Assembly (NCBI GenBank): GCA_002293155.1
Contig: DBCQ01000049.1
Span: forward strand, 1 to 8,143
DNA length: 8,143 bases
From: Burkholderiales bacterium UBA954
GTDB taxonomy: Bacteria > Pseudomonadota > Gammaproteobacteria > Burkholderiales > Burkholderiaceae_A
Direction of reading: 5' to 3'
Shown here: piece after piece, positions 1-6,690 of the stretch
Numbering within the stretch: position 1 is the stretch's first letter
Layout of the letters: each line of letters starts with the position of its first letter
Made by a program: the position numbers and the translations under genes
The notes under the pieces: generated by a model
Database searches by the model: none
What the model saw: only the letters and a program-made list of their open reading frames with translations
What the model was told of the DNA's origin: nothing

Positions 1-51
1 ATAGTGGTTGTTACCCATGCAAATGGTGTTGACTTCCTCTTTAGCTGAGTT

Positions 52-67
52 CACACCCTCGGGTGTG
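52..67. other. Short perfect inverted repeat upstream of the DM13 gene
   Basis: CACACC and GGTGTG form a 6-bp perfect stem around a CTCG loop (the arms can also be read as 7 bp around 2 nt). No T-run follows, so it is not a convincing intrinsic terminator. It lies about 80 bp upstream of the DM13 protein start and could be a protein-binding dyad, a leader hairpin or the end of an upstream gene outside the window. No function is assigned. Confidence 0.3.
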
Positions 68-147
68 GCCCGGGTTACGCAATTGCAGGTCCGTGGGGGC
101 TACGCTTATTTAAAGCCCTAGTAGACAGCGAGAGGAGAAAATCAGCT

Positions 148-642
148 ATGGTCGATAGGTTTGTCTTGGTCCTACTTCTAACAGTCGCAAACAGTAGCAC
201 TGCAAGCGCTCAAGTGCTTGATGCTATCCGAGGCCATGCTCAGGATCTGAGAGCTCGTTTTAGTGACCATAAAAAGATCGATGGCGAAGTATTGAAAAGA
301 GGTGAAATTAACACTAGAGCCAAGGGCCAAGACATGCTGCACAACTCGTCCGGTACTTGGTCACTGATCAAGTCGGGTAATCAGCTCTTTCTTCAGTCGG
401 GCGAGAACTTCCGATCAAGCCCGGGACCCGACTATCGCGTTTATGTGAGCAGTGGACCGGCGATCCAAGACAACCAAGATTTCAGTGACAAGCAGGTCGA
501 GGTGGGGCGTTTAACAAAGCCAAACGGCGCTGCTTACTACCCGCTCACGATACAGAATCTAAACGAGGTCACGAGTGTACTCATCTGGTGTAAGCAGTTT
601 AAGGAATACATTGGATCGGCAGACTTGTTGCCCAAAAAGTAA
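148..642 (+). CDS. Exported DM13-domain protein
   Basis: A 164-aa protein with an N-terminal signal peptide: a hydrophobic stretch at about residues 5-14 and an ASA-Q site suggesting cleavage after residue 21. The rest of the chain, from about residue 50 to 160, reads as a DM13 domain. It shows the GxW-like turn near 69-71, a G-P-D-[YF]-x-V-Y-[VL] core, a G-x-L-x-x-P-x-G-x-x-Y-Y segment and the C-terminal VLIWC-x-x-F block ending in a G-S-A-x-L motif. DM13 domains are predicted, not broadly proven, to take part in redox or electron transfer; the conserved cysteine here is Cys148. The protein should be periplasmic or secreted. AGGAG (133-137) lies 10 nt before the ATG and supports this start. 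A weak sigma70-like pair (TTGCAG at 83-88, TTATTT at 106-111, 17-nt spacing) lies upstream. It appears monocistronic, with a terminator 125 bp downstream. Family assignment is fairly sure, the physiological role unknown. Confidence 0.82.
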   Translation: MVDRFVLVLLLTVANSSTASAQVLDAIRGHAQDLRARFSDHKKIDGEVLKRGEINTRAKGQDMLHNSSGTWSLIKSGNQLFLQSGENFRSSPGPDYRVYVSSGPAIQDNQDFSDKQVEVGRLTKPNGAAYYPLTIQNLNEVTSVLIWCKQFKEYIGSADLLPKK

Positions 643-665
643 GCGCAATCGACTCGATGTTTGAC

Positions 666-682
666 GTGGGTTCGAATCCCTG
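666..682 (+). other. tRNA T-arm-like motif
   Basis: GGGTTCGAATCCC at 668-680 has the canonical T-loop TTCGAAT closed by three G-C pairs. The next two stem positions do not pair (T667 with T681, G666 with G682), and no acceptor strand or CCA follows. It is therefore not part of an intact tRNA. The same 13 nt occur in the tRNA remnant at 1433-1445 in the same orientation. It may be a decayed tRNA fragment or a chance match to this common motif. Confidence 0.35.
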
Positions 683-766
683 ACCCAAGAAGAACCTGAT
701 TTACATTGGCCACAGTAAGTCAGCGAGGCCAGATCTTCCAGAGTGGGGACGCTACGCCAGACTAGG

Positions 767-795
767 CCCCGCTTCGGCAGCGTCGGGGTTTTTCT
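767..795 (+). terminator. Rho-independent terminator
   Basis: CCCCG (767-771) pairs with CGGGG (784-788), with partial inner pairing around a TTCGG-containing loop, and a run of five T residues (789-793) follows at once. It is oriented to end + strand transcription and is the first such signal after the DM13 gene (stop at 642). It most likely ends that transcript, or that of a tRNA once located here. No matching signal for the opposite strand is seen. Confidence 0.75.
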
Positions 796-962
796 GGGAT
801 GGGGCGTATTGTCAGTCCGGGGTCGATGACTAAACCAAACATTTTGCGAGGGCTTGCGCCTGACACTGCGCTACTTCTTTGCTACTGGCGGTTTTTTGCG
901 GGCGTAAGTCATTGATAATTAGAGGGAAACTATACCCCAGGTGCCTTCTAACGCCGCCATGA

Positions 963-1241
963 TCAAACATTACGAAGCTGTATTGCCGGTGTCATTCCAG
1001 TCGATTCTGCGTAGCGATAGAGGCTCTTCATGCTGGGTAATGAATTTCCAGCCTCAAGGCGCGCAATGACCGACTGTGTTGTACCCATGCGTTCAGCCAC
1101 CTCTTCTTGCGTCAGACCCGCTTTGACCGGAGCAGCAATCAGCGTCTTCGCGATTGTGAATTCGGGTGTCATCGCATCATAGGCTTTCTTTACTTTCATA
1201 TCAGAAACCCACTGATTCTTCAGTTTTTTTACATTACTCAT
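963..1241 (-). CDS. XRE-family antitoxin, HigA type
   Basis: A 92-aa helix-turn-helix protein. The first 30 residues carry the family lead-in (a W-V-S-D segment, then A-Y-D-A-M-x-P-E-F). A Cro/C1-type HTH follows at about 32-85, with helix 2 and the recognition helix around LTQEEVAERMG (43-53) and TTQSVIARLEAG (54-65). This matches antitoxins paired with RelE/Gp49-type (HigB-like) toxins, which bind and neutralise the toxin and repress the pair's own promoter. The start ATG (1241-1239) overlaps the stop of the upstream toxin remnant by ATGA, the usual toxin-first order. The antitoxin looks full length while its toxin is truncated and the normal promoter lost. Expression may now depend on read-through from the aldolase operon, which runs in the same direction. 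Confidence 0.85.
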   Translation of the reverse strand: MSNVKKLKNQWVSDMKVKKAYDAMTPEFTIAKTLIAAPVKAGLTQEEVAERMGTTQSVIARLEAGNSLPSMKSLYRYAESTGMTPAIQLRNV

Positions 1242-1390
1242 TTTCCAAACCCCTTCGCTCTATTAAGCGCAGTTTCAATCGCGGCCCGCGGCGTCTTCTG
1301 GGTCTTTTTGATAAAGGCATGGACGACAACAATCCGTTTATCAGCGACAGTGACGTAAATTGCCCGCGCTATGCCGCTTCTCCCCTTCAT
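1238..1390 (-). pseudogene. Truncated RelE/HigB (Gp49-like) toxin, C-terminal half
   Basis: Fifty codons from ATG to TGA encode the C-terminal half of a RelE/HigB toxin of the phage-derived Gp49-like group. It has the KGRSGIARAIY strand with the catalytic-region arginines, then VVVHAF and the family hallmark KKTQKTP followed by a closing helix (AAIETALNRAK). Full toxins in this group are about 95-120 aa. The N-terminal half is missing. Reading upstream in frame there is only VR and then a TAG stop, and the DNA beyond is a tRNA 3' end and the aldolase gene, so no N-terminal half exists in any frame. The ATG is an internal methionine, not a genuine start. It overlaps the antitoxin gene by 4 nt. 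Most likely a non-functional remnant, although a short peptide still able to bind the antitoxin cannot be excluded. Confidence 0.82.
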
Positions 1391-1415
1391 GCGAACCTAT
1401 TAGAGCGATTTTCAA

Positions 1416-1458
1416 CAGAATCCGCAGGTCCGGGGTTCGAATCCCGGAGCCGCCGCCA
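1416..1458 (+). pseudogene. 3' remnant of a tRNA gene (attachment-site-like)
   Basis: The sequence reads as the 3' part of a tRNA: anticodon-stem-like TCCGC (1421-1425), variable loop AGGTC (1426-1430), T arm with loop TTCGAAT (1436-1442), an acceptor 3' strand of 7 nt (1448-1454), discriminator G and encoded CCA (1456-1458). The T stem is imperfect: G1432 faces G1446, or alternatively CCGGG/CCCGG closes an 8-nt loop. The 5' half is absent: the expected acceptor partner (GGCGGCT) and D arm are not found, and the DNA to the left is toxin-coding. The residues where positions 32-33 should be are AA, so the anticodon loop is broken too. tRNA 3' ends are classic sites for tyrosine-recombinase integration. 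The amino acid identity is undetermined; G73 would suit Ser, Gln, Asn, Asp, Glu or Trp. Confidence 0.72.
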
Positions 1459-1467
1459 AAAAATTTC

Positions 1468-2250
1468 CTAAGAGCACATCGCCTTGACGATCTGCTGCGC
1501 CCCACGTTTGATCATCGACTGATCCGAACTTATACCAATAAAAGTTACGCCAAGCGCTTGAAATTTTTTAGCTTCTTCTTCATTTGCGACAAGAATACCA
1601 ATAGGTTTGTTGTGCGCATGAATCGAATCAATCAAAGAACGAATAACTGACTGAACTTCTGGTGCTGCGGGGTTTGCAAGAAAACCAAGTGACGCTGCCA
1701 GATCTTGGGGACCGATAAAGAGACAATCGATCCCCGGAACTGATGCAATTTGCTGAATATTCTCAACGGCAAGTTGGCTCTCAATCTGCGCAACCACGCA
1801 TATTGAATCATTAATCTTCGAGAAGTAGTCGTCCTGCAGACCAAACCGATTACTCCGCTGGGTCACGGACACCCCACGGATTCCGGCTGGTGGATAACGC
1901 GTGGCGCGCACCGCCTCTATCGCCTGCTCACGATTTTCAACCATTGGAATAATGAAGTTGTAAAAACCAAAATCGAGCAGTCGTTTTAAAAGAATCGGAT
2001 TATTTGCCTCGGGCCTAATAAAAGCCGCCGCCGGGCCATTATTTAGGGCGAGCAGCTGATGAACACAGGATGAATGATCATTTGCACCGTGCTCACCATC
2101 GATAAGGACCCAGTCTAACCCGGACAAACCAAGTATCTCGGTAGCCACGGTAGAACCCATTGATGCCCAGCCTCCAAGCAACAATTCTTTATCAAGTAGT
2201 CGGGATTTAAACTGATTCTCGGTGGGAAATGATTTGTTTTTAAGTTCCAT
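1468..2250 (-). CDS. HpcH/HpaI-family class II aldolase
   Basis: A 260-aa protein close in length to GarL, RhmA and HpaI (about 250-267 aa). These are metal-dependent TIM-barrel aldolases that reversibly cleave 2-keto-(3-deoxy)-4-hydroxy acids to pyruvate (or a related keto acid) and an aldehyde. The catalytic pattern is complete: IDGEHG with His54, FIRP with the pyruvate-binding Arg79, and metal ligands Glu157 (QIES) and Asp183 (FIGPQDLAASLG). The YPPAGIRGVS loop (119-128) is also typical. It is cytoplasmic. The gene is last in the operon, starting 4 nt after the stop of the Gfo/Idh/MocA gene with only a weak GAGAG upstream, so translational coupling is likely. The exact substrate cannot be told from sequence. 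Its stop codon is 9 bp from the tRNA remnant, with no terminator between. Confidence 0.88.
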   Translation of the reverse strand: MELKNKSFPTENQFKSRLLDKELLLGGWASMGSTVATEILGLSGLDWVLIDGEHGANDHSSCVHQLLALNNGPAAAFIRPEANNPILLKRLLDFGFYNFIIPMVENREQAIEAVRATRYPPAGIRGVSVTQRSNRFGLQDDYFSKINDSICVVAQIESQLAVENIQQIASVPGIDCLFIGPQDLAASLGFLANPAAPEVQSVIRSLIDSIHAHNKPIGILVANEEEAKKFQALGVTFIGISSDQSMIKRGAQQIVKAMCS

Positions 2251-2254
2251 AGGT

Positions 2255-3298
2255 TTAACAATCTCTCACGAATTGAGGGAAGTTTATTCGTTGCCCAGAC
2301 TGTTGATCTGAGATGCGCGCTGATTCTACAAGGCCCAATATCTCAAGCCCATAGGCCGCGCTGAAGTCGTCTTGTTCAGCACCGCAGACCATTGCAGAAA
2401 ATAGCTCTAACTCATCTAGAAACATGTCTGACTCAAGTACCGGAAGGCGGATTGCCGAGGTCGCAGATTCTCCGACTCGCTGAAATGCGAGCGTGGCACC
2501 CTCGTGCAGGCGATTCGCCATCCCCCATTTAGTCTGGTCAATCTGATAAAGCATTGTAGCCTTTGTTCCAATTACGCGAACCTCAAATAGTCCTGCTGCG
2601 GTCCATGAACTTATGATGTTGCCTAAGGCACCGCTTTCAAATTGAACGTTGACTAACCACTGGTCTTCCACCTCGGCGCCGACCGGCGATCTTTTTGAAG
2701 ACACTGCACTAACTGTATCAATCTTTCCACCAAGAAATCGCAACACATCAAACTGATGAATTGCGATCTGGCTCAATGGCCCACCAGGGGCTTTGTCGCT
2801 ATACCAACGCCAATCCTTAGGAGTCAGGCTGAGTGCCCGTTCGTTTGTAAATGTGCCCTCAATTATGCATATATCGCCAAGCTCATCGGCGTCGATTGCC
2901 TGTTTTATCCGCTGAACGCCCGCCAAGAGTTTTGCGCAGTGACCAATGAAGACTCTGACGCCGTGTTGTTCGCAAACCTGCTTAAGCAACTTTGCATCTT
3001 TAAGCGTATTTGCTATCGGTTTTTCGATGTAGACGTGTTTTCCTGCTTTGGCGCACATTTCTGCATAAGCAAAATGCAGCTCGTTGGGAACGGTCAGTAT
3101 CACCCCTTGAATAGAGGGATTTTCTAAAATCTCCGTTGCGTCATGTACGCCCAATACCCCATGCTCAGCGCAAAATTGCTCCTGAGTGATTTTTGATCGA
3201 CTAAAACCCTGGATGATTTTTATTTTCTCTGACTTAGACGCGGCCCTAGCCAATACGCCCGCCCACTTACCTAGACCAATAATCCCGAGATTGACCAT
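2255..3298 (-). CDS. Gfo/Idh/MocA-family NAD(P)-dependent oxidoreductase
   Basis: A 347-aa cytoplasmic oxidoreductase. The N-terminal Rossmann fold has GIIGLGKWA (5-13), then TVPNELH (69-75) and the family hallmark EKPIA (92-96), whose Lys93 contacts cofactor and substrate. The C-terminal alpha/beta domain carries the substrate motif GGPLSQIAIHQFDVLRFLGG (172-191), with the likely catalytic His181 and Asp184. Members oxidise or reduce hydroxyl groups of sugars, inositols, sugar acids and related polyols. Length is typical. It starts 6 nt after the SDR gene and ends 4 nt before the aldolase gene, so it sits inside an operon. The start MVNLGIIGLG places the nucleotide-binding strand at the very N-terminus as usual. 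The specific substrate is unknown. Confidence 0.88.
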   Translation of the reverse strand: MVNLGIIGLGKWAGVLARAASKSEKIKIIQGFSRSKITQEQFCAEHGVLGVHDATEILENPSIQGVILTVPNELHFAYAEMCAKAGKHVYIEKPIANTLKDAKLLKQVCEQHGVRVFIGHCAKLLAGVQRIKQAIDADELGDICIIEGTFTNERALSLTPKDWRWYSDKAPGGPLSQIAIHQFDVLRFLGGKIDTVSAVSSKRSPVGAEVEDQWLVNVQFESGALGNIISSWTAAGLFEVRVIGTKATMLYQIDQTKWGMANRLHEGATLAFQRVGESATSAIRLPVLESDMFLDELELFSAMVCGAEQDDFSAAYGLEILGLVESARISDQQSGQRINFPQFVRDC

Positions 3299-3304
3299 CT
3301 GACG

Positions 3305-4060
3305 CTAGAGTCCACCAGAACCACTAATACTCACACCGCCGCAAACGAAGAGCGTTTGCCCAGTAATGAACCCCGAATCCGGAGATAGAAAAAATGCAAC
3401 GGCGTGGGAAATATCCTCGGGGGTGCCTACGCGTCGCAACGGAATACTTCTGATTACCGCGGATCTTTTCTCGCTACCGATTGGATGGCCATTCGTGAAT
3501 AGTTCTGTTTCAACTGGTCCTGGTGCAACGGAATTAATGGTGACACCATACGGGGCGATTTCGAGGCTTAGGCTACGAGTCAGGCCCACCACGCCCGCTT
3601 TTGAAGAGGCGTACGCAATTCGTTGTGTCTTTCCGAGGATCGCCCGAGATGAAATATTGACAATCCTCCCAAACCTTCGTTCCTGCATTTGCGGAAGCAC
3701 GCTCTTGATGAGCCGAATTGGCGCCTTGACATTCAATTGCCATACGGTATCGAGATCCACGTCAGAGACAATTTCAATTCCGCCTGGTCGATTCGCACCA
3801 GCGTTATTCACAAGAAAGCCAACCGGGTATCGTTGGGCCACCTCTTCGGCGATCTCACGAGTTGCTACCGGGTCAGCGAGATCAGCCTCAATAAATTCGA
3901 TAGAACCTGCTCCTTGTTTGCCGACCCGCTCAGGTGGACGGCGCTGAATGGTGATAACTCGACGGCCATTCGCTGCCATAGTGCGCGCGATTGCTGCGCC
4001 AATACCACTGCTTGCGCCCGTAACAACAACCGTGAGGTCTTCCAACTCTGAGCCCATCAT
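3305..4060 (-). CDS. Short-chain dehydrogenase/reductase (SDR), classical FabG-like
   Basis: A classical SDR of 251 aa from the preferred ATG at 4060. Positions from that start: cofactor loop TGASSGIG (14-21), NNAG (85-88), structural Asn110, catalytic Ser137, Tyr150 and Lys154 (Y-A-S-S-K), then the PG-x-V-x-T segment and a C-terminal TGQTLFVCGG. The second strand ends in QRR rather than an acidic residue, which suits NADP(H), an inference. It should interconvert an alcohol and a ketone. An upstream in-frame TTG at 4081 would add 7 residues, but it directly abuts its AGGGGA sequence with no spacer. ATG 4060 overlaps the amidohydrolase stop as ATGA and has GGAAGA about 13 nt upstream, so coupled initiation there is more likely. 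It is the third gene of the operon. Confidence 0.88.
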   Translation of the reverse strand: MMGSELEDLTVVVTGASSGIGAAIARTMAANGRRVITIQRRPPERVGKQGAGSIEFIEADLADPVATREIAEEVAQRYPVGFLVNNAGANRPGGIEIVSDVDLDTVWQLNVKAPIRLIKSVLPQMQERRFGRIVNISSRAILGKTQRIAYASSKAGVVGLTRSLSLEIAPYGVTINSVAPGPVETELFTNGHPIGSEKRSAVIRSIPLRRVGTPEDISHAVAFFLSPDSGFITGQTLFVCGGVSISGSGGL

Positions 4061-5424
4061 AAGTAGTCGATTTTCTTCCAATCCCCTGGGCTAACTGATA
4101 CAACGTTCTTATTGTGTCCCTTGCGCCGATCCGCATAGGTACGCCCTTCCTTCATCACCAATTGGACCTTGGCTTTCTCCTGTAGGCAAGCGATATTAGT
4201 ACTGGGGTCACCATCAATCGCAAGAATATCCGCGAACTTTCCGACTTCGATGCTACCTATGTCGCGCTCGAGTTTTATCGCCTTTGCTCCATTTATGGTT
4301 GCCACCTGAAGGGCTTCCATAGGCTTCATACCAAGGTCTACATATATCCCGAGTTCCTTTGCGTTTGTTCCCATTTCGGGATCAAACCCCATATCTGTAC
4401 CCATAGCAATCTTGACTCCAGTTTTGTGCATCCTTTGAAACGTTTCAAAGCAACTTGCTTGAATCGACTTCATTTTGTTGATGACAAACATTGATGTGCC
4501 CTGGAGACGACGCATTTCAATAGCGTGGTCTGTACGATGAAGCAGCGTTGGGGTCATATAAACCTCAGAAGCGGCAATTTGGTCAGCAGTTTCTTGATCC
4601 GAAAAGACCATATGCTCGATCGTATCTGCCCCCGCCTTCAGTGCCATTTTCTGCCCGTTTGGCGTAAAGCAATGCACGGCCGCTATTTTATGGAATGCAT
4701 GCGCTTCGTCGACAATGGCATCAATTTCTTCTTGCGTCATATTTCGAATATCCGGTTCCTCTTTGTCAGTACCCCCACCACCGGTAGCACAAGTCTTCAC
4801 CACGTCACACCCAATTAGCATGTTCTGCCGGGCTAGCTTCCGAAGCTCCCATGGCCCATCTGCCGTCTGGAAACCGAAGCGCTGCATTGCTCTCGGGTTG
4901 ATCAGATCCAGATGGGATCCCGTTATCGAAGTAAACCCGCCGATTAGCATCCGGGGGCCCTCAATAATTCCGGCGCTGATTGAGTCCCGCACCGCACAGA
5001 GATGGGCCGTCATCAAGCCACGGCTTGAGGCCAAACCGAGATCCCGAAGGGTTGTGAAGCCCATATCAAAGCAGAGTTGGGCATGGAAGACGCCATACAT
5101 TTGCTGCAGTTCTGGAGTAATTTCCCACTGCGCGACCCGGTAGTTGTGAAACGTAAGGCAGTTAAACATCATCGTATGCAGATGACAGTCAATCATTCCC
5201 GGCATTAGCGTCAGACCGGAGCAATCGAGTACCGAGGCATCCTTGGGAATTACGATATCGCTAGTAGTGCCGACTTGGGCGATTCTTCTGCCTTGCACTT
5301 TAATCACAGGATCTGTGATGACCTTTCCTGCGATGACATCAATCATTCGAGCGCCCTTGATATAAGTCGCGGCTCCATTTTCCTCCGGCTGAACGAATTT
5401 TTGATACATCGTACTTTTACTCAT
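4057..5424 (-). CDS. Amidohydrolase-superfamily metal-dependent hydrolase
   Basis: A 455-aa cytoplasmic hydrolase (no signal peptide) with the complete two-metal amidohydrolase set: DCHLH with His81 and His83, Lys210 in VVKTCATGGGG as the likely carboxylated bridging lysine, His251 (AVHCF), His271 (TIEHM) and the catalytic Asp344 (MGTDMG). The N-terminal beta-sandwich (about 20-75) and its C-terminal return (GKFADILAIDGDP) are also present. The pattern resembles the imidazolonepropionase/Xaa-Pro dipeptidase-like branch, whose members hydrolyse amide, lactam or dipeptide bonds; the substrate here is unresolved. A strong SD, AAGGAG (complement of 5430-5435), sits 5 nt before the ATG. It lies 21 nt after the GTPase gene and overlaps the SDR gene by 4 nt. 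The adjacent metallochaperone-type GTPase suggests the active-site metal may be limiting. Confidence 0.88.
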   Translation of the reverse strand: MSKSTMYQKFVQPEENGAATYIKGARMIDVIAGKVITDPVIKVQGRRIAQVGTTSDIVIPKDASVLDCSGLTLMPGMIDCHLHTMMFNCLTFHNYRVAQWEITPELQQMYGVFHAQLCFDMGFTTLRDLGLASSRGLMTAHLCAVRDSISAGIIEGPRMLIGGFTSITGSHLDLINPRAMQRFGFQTADGPWELRKLARQNMLIGCDVVKTCATGGGGTDKEEPDIRNMTQEEIDAIVDEAHAFHKIAAVHCFTPNGQKMALKAGADTIEHMVFSDQETADQIAASEVYMTPTLLHRTDHAIEMRRLQGTSMFVINKMKSIQASCFETFQRMHKTGVKIAMGTDMGFDPEMGTNAKELGIYVDLGMKPMEALQVATINGAKAIKLERDIGSIEVGKFADILAIDGDPSTNIACLQEKAKVQLVMKEGRTYADRRKGHNKNVVSVSPGDWKKIDYL

Positions 5425-5445
5425 GATGACTCCTTAGATAACAAA

Positions 5446-6606
5446 TTAGTTATGCCCTTTAGCGCTAAACGCTTCGGCAATTTTTAGAAAATTCTTATAG
5501 GCCACGGGATCAATCATCGACATCCCAGCATCCCTAGAAACAATCTCGCTACGTAATGCTTCCAGTGACTCTTCGAATTCATGGCGCATTGACCCATTAG
5601 AGATCACGACAAACCTCGAATCTCGATCCAACGAGGGCCAGTCCGAAAGCTGGATCGGCTCGTGAACAATGGTTTGCGCAGCATGAATTACAACAGGTGA
5701 TCCCTCGACATTCAGAATTGCCTTGAGTCGTAGAAGATTTTCACCCTTCATCGTAGCAAGTAGATTAAGCCAAACCACCATGTTATTGGCGCTAATTTCT
5801 CCTGTTCGGCGTAGCGAGAATGATTCAATACCCAGCGATTGAAGAGACGGCTCTATTGTTTTTAGTCGGGAGTTCTGAAATAGTTGACCAGTCATTACGC
5901 CGGCATGGCCAAAGCCGCTATCGTTTGGTAGTGAATTAAGAATCTCATCGCGTTCTCTCACCTGGTCGCGATCGAGGAGCGTCTGGGGGGTTAGGCCTCT
6001 TGGCACCCCATGATCAACGGGAATTGGCGTAATCCACGGATTTAGCTGACGTAGAGTCTCAAGAAACGCTTCTGCCGCATTGTGATCAGTGTGCAGATCG
6101 GTTTTACTGGTTAATAGAACATCCGCCACGGTAATCTGTCGAACTGCATCAAGATATTTTGCTACTTGTGCCGGACCATTTACGGTATCAACCAGAGTGA
6201 TAACTTTACTGAGTAGAAATTTCTCCCTGAGCGACTCATCGCACAAGACAGTTTGAACAATCGGAATTGGGTTGGAGAGCCCAGTGGTTTCCACAACAAC
6301 TTTGTCGAAATGCGCCAACAAGCCTGCGTCGCGTTTTTCCCATAAATCGGTCAGTGTCTCGACTAGGTCTCCCCTCACCTCACAGCATAGGCACCCCCCC
6401 TCGAGCAGAACAATGTTCTCAGAGGGAGTCGCGATGAGCAGGTGATCGAGCCCGATCTCCCCAAACTCATTCACGATTACGACAACATTCTCCATATTAG
6501 GCTGGGTTAAAAGCCAGTTTAAGAACGTTGTTTTGCCACTGCCGAGGAATCCGGTAAGGATTGTGACGGGCGTTACGACAGGGCTGGCAGAGTAGCTGAT
6601 TGACAT
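5446..6606 (-). CDS. G3E GTPase, CobW/COG0523 family putative metallochaperone
   Basis: A 386-aa P-loop GTPase of the CobW/HypB/UreG (G3E) class. It has Walker A GFLGSGKTT (19-27), a switch-like VNEFGEIGLD segment (45-54), the metal-binding GGCLCC motif (Cys72, Cys74, Cys75), ETTGLSNP (106-113) in the Walker B region and SKTD (167-170) in place of NKxD for guanine recognition. A CobW C-terminal domain follows at about 257-350. COG0523 proteins use GTP hydrolysis to insert or allocate metals (Zn, Co, Fe) to client enzymes; some are dedicated to one neighbour, as with nitrile hydratase activators. No His-rich metal-storage stretch is seen. The gene heads the enzyme operon, 84 nt after lysR, and the amidohydrolase 21 nt downstream is the natural client candidate (inference). 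Its SD is weak (AGAGAA). Confidence 0.88.
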   Translation of the reverse strand: MSISYSASPVVTPVTILTGFLGSGKTTFLNWLLTQPNMENVVVIVNEFGEIGLDHLLIATPSENIVLLEGGCLCCEVRGDLVETLTDLWEKRDAGLLAHFDKVVVETTGLSNPIPIVQTVLCDESLREKFLLSKVITLVDTVNGPAQVAKYLDAVRQITVADVLLTSKTDLHTDHNAAEAFLETLRQLNPWITPIPVDHGVPRGLTPQTLLDRDQVRERDEILNSLPNDSGFGHAGVMTGQLFQNSRLKTIEPSLQSLGIESFSLRRTGEISANNMVVWLNLLATMKGENLLRLKAILNVEGSPVVIHAAQTIVHEPIQLSDWPSLDRDSRFVVISNGSMRHEFEESLEALRSEIVSRDAGMSMIDPVAYKNFLKIAEAFSAKGHN

Positions 6607-6629
6607 AGATTCTCTAGTTTTGCTGGCTT

Positions 6630-6658
6630 ACGATAGTCGTCGACAGAGAATAGATCAA
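6630..6658 (-). promoter_or_regulatory. Candidate sigma70-like promoter for the enzyme operon
   Basis: On the minus strand, TTGATC (6658-6653), a 17-nt spacer and TATCGT (6635-6630) fit a -35/-10 pair with four of six consensus matches each. It lies 24 nt before the GTPase start, in the 84-nt gap after lysR. Eleven bases (TTGATCTATTC) are identical to the candidate promoter before the divergent ABC transporter, and the -10 hexamers differ by one base. This suggests that the enzyme operon has its own promoter, co-controlled with transport. Confidence 0.45.
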
Positions 6659-6690
6659 ATCGTTGTTTTTTATTTGTTTCATAGAGCGCA

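Larger units (their letters stand above)
643..962. other. Gene-poor gap with tRNA-like scrap and terminator
   Basis: This 320-bp stretch between the DM13 gene and the antitoxin has no convincing gene. It contains a T-arm-like motif at 666-682 and an intrinsic terminator at 767-795, described separately. The only small ORF noticed (826-915, + strand, 29 codons) has no family signature. The 796-962 part shows nothing recognisable. The mixture of tRNA-like scrap and featureless sequence next to a truncated toxin-antitoxin pair fits degraded mobile or island DNA, which is an inference. Confidence 0.5.

Noticed and set aside
826..915. 29-codon + strand ORF with GGGG a few bases upstream
   Set aside because: Too short, no recognisable motif, lies just after a terminator, and the SD-like run is part of a GC-rich stretch. 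Not supportable as a gene.
1416..1458. Possible intact functional tRNA gene
   Set aside because: The 5' acceptor strand and D arm are missing, the conserved U33 position is A, and the preceding DNA codes for the toxin remnant.
1107..1650. Three overlapping + strand ORFs (1107-1358, 1166-1471, 1360-1650)
   Set aside because: They run antisense to the antitoxin, the toxin remnant and the aldolase, cross the tRNA remnant, and show no protein-family features. They are shadows.
3366..4051. Long + strand ORFs opposite the SDR gene (193 and 120 aa)
   Set aside because: The minus-strand SDR has every expected catalytic motif; the antisense products are arginine- and serine-rich without family signatures.
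4061..4081. TTG start of the SDR seven codons earlier
   Set aside because: The SD-like AGGGGA directly abuts this TTG with no spacer, while the ATG at 4060 gives an ATGA overlap and the usual SDR N-terminal length.
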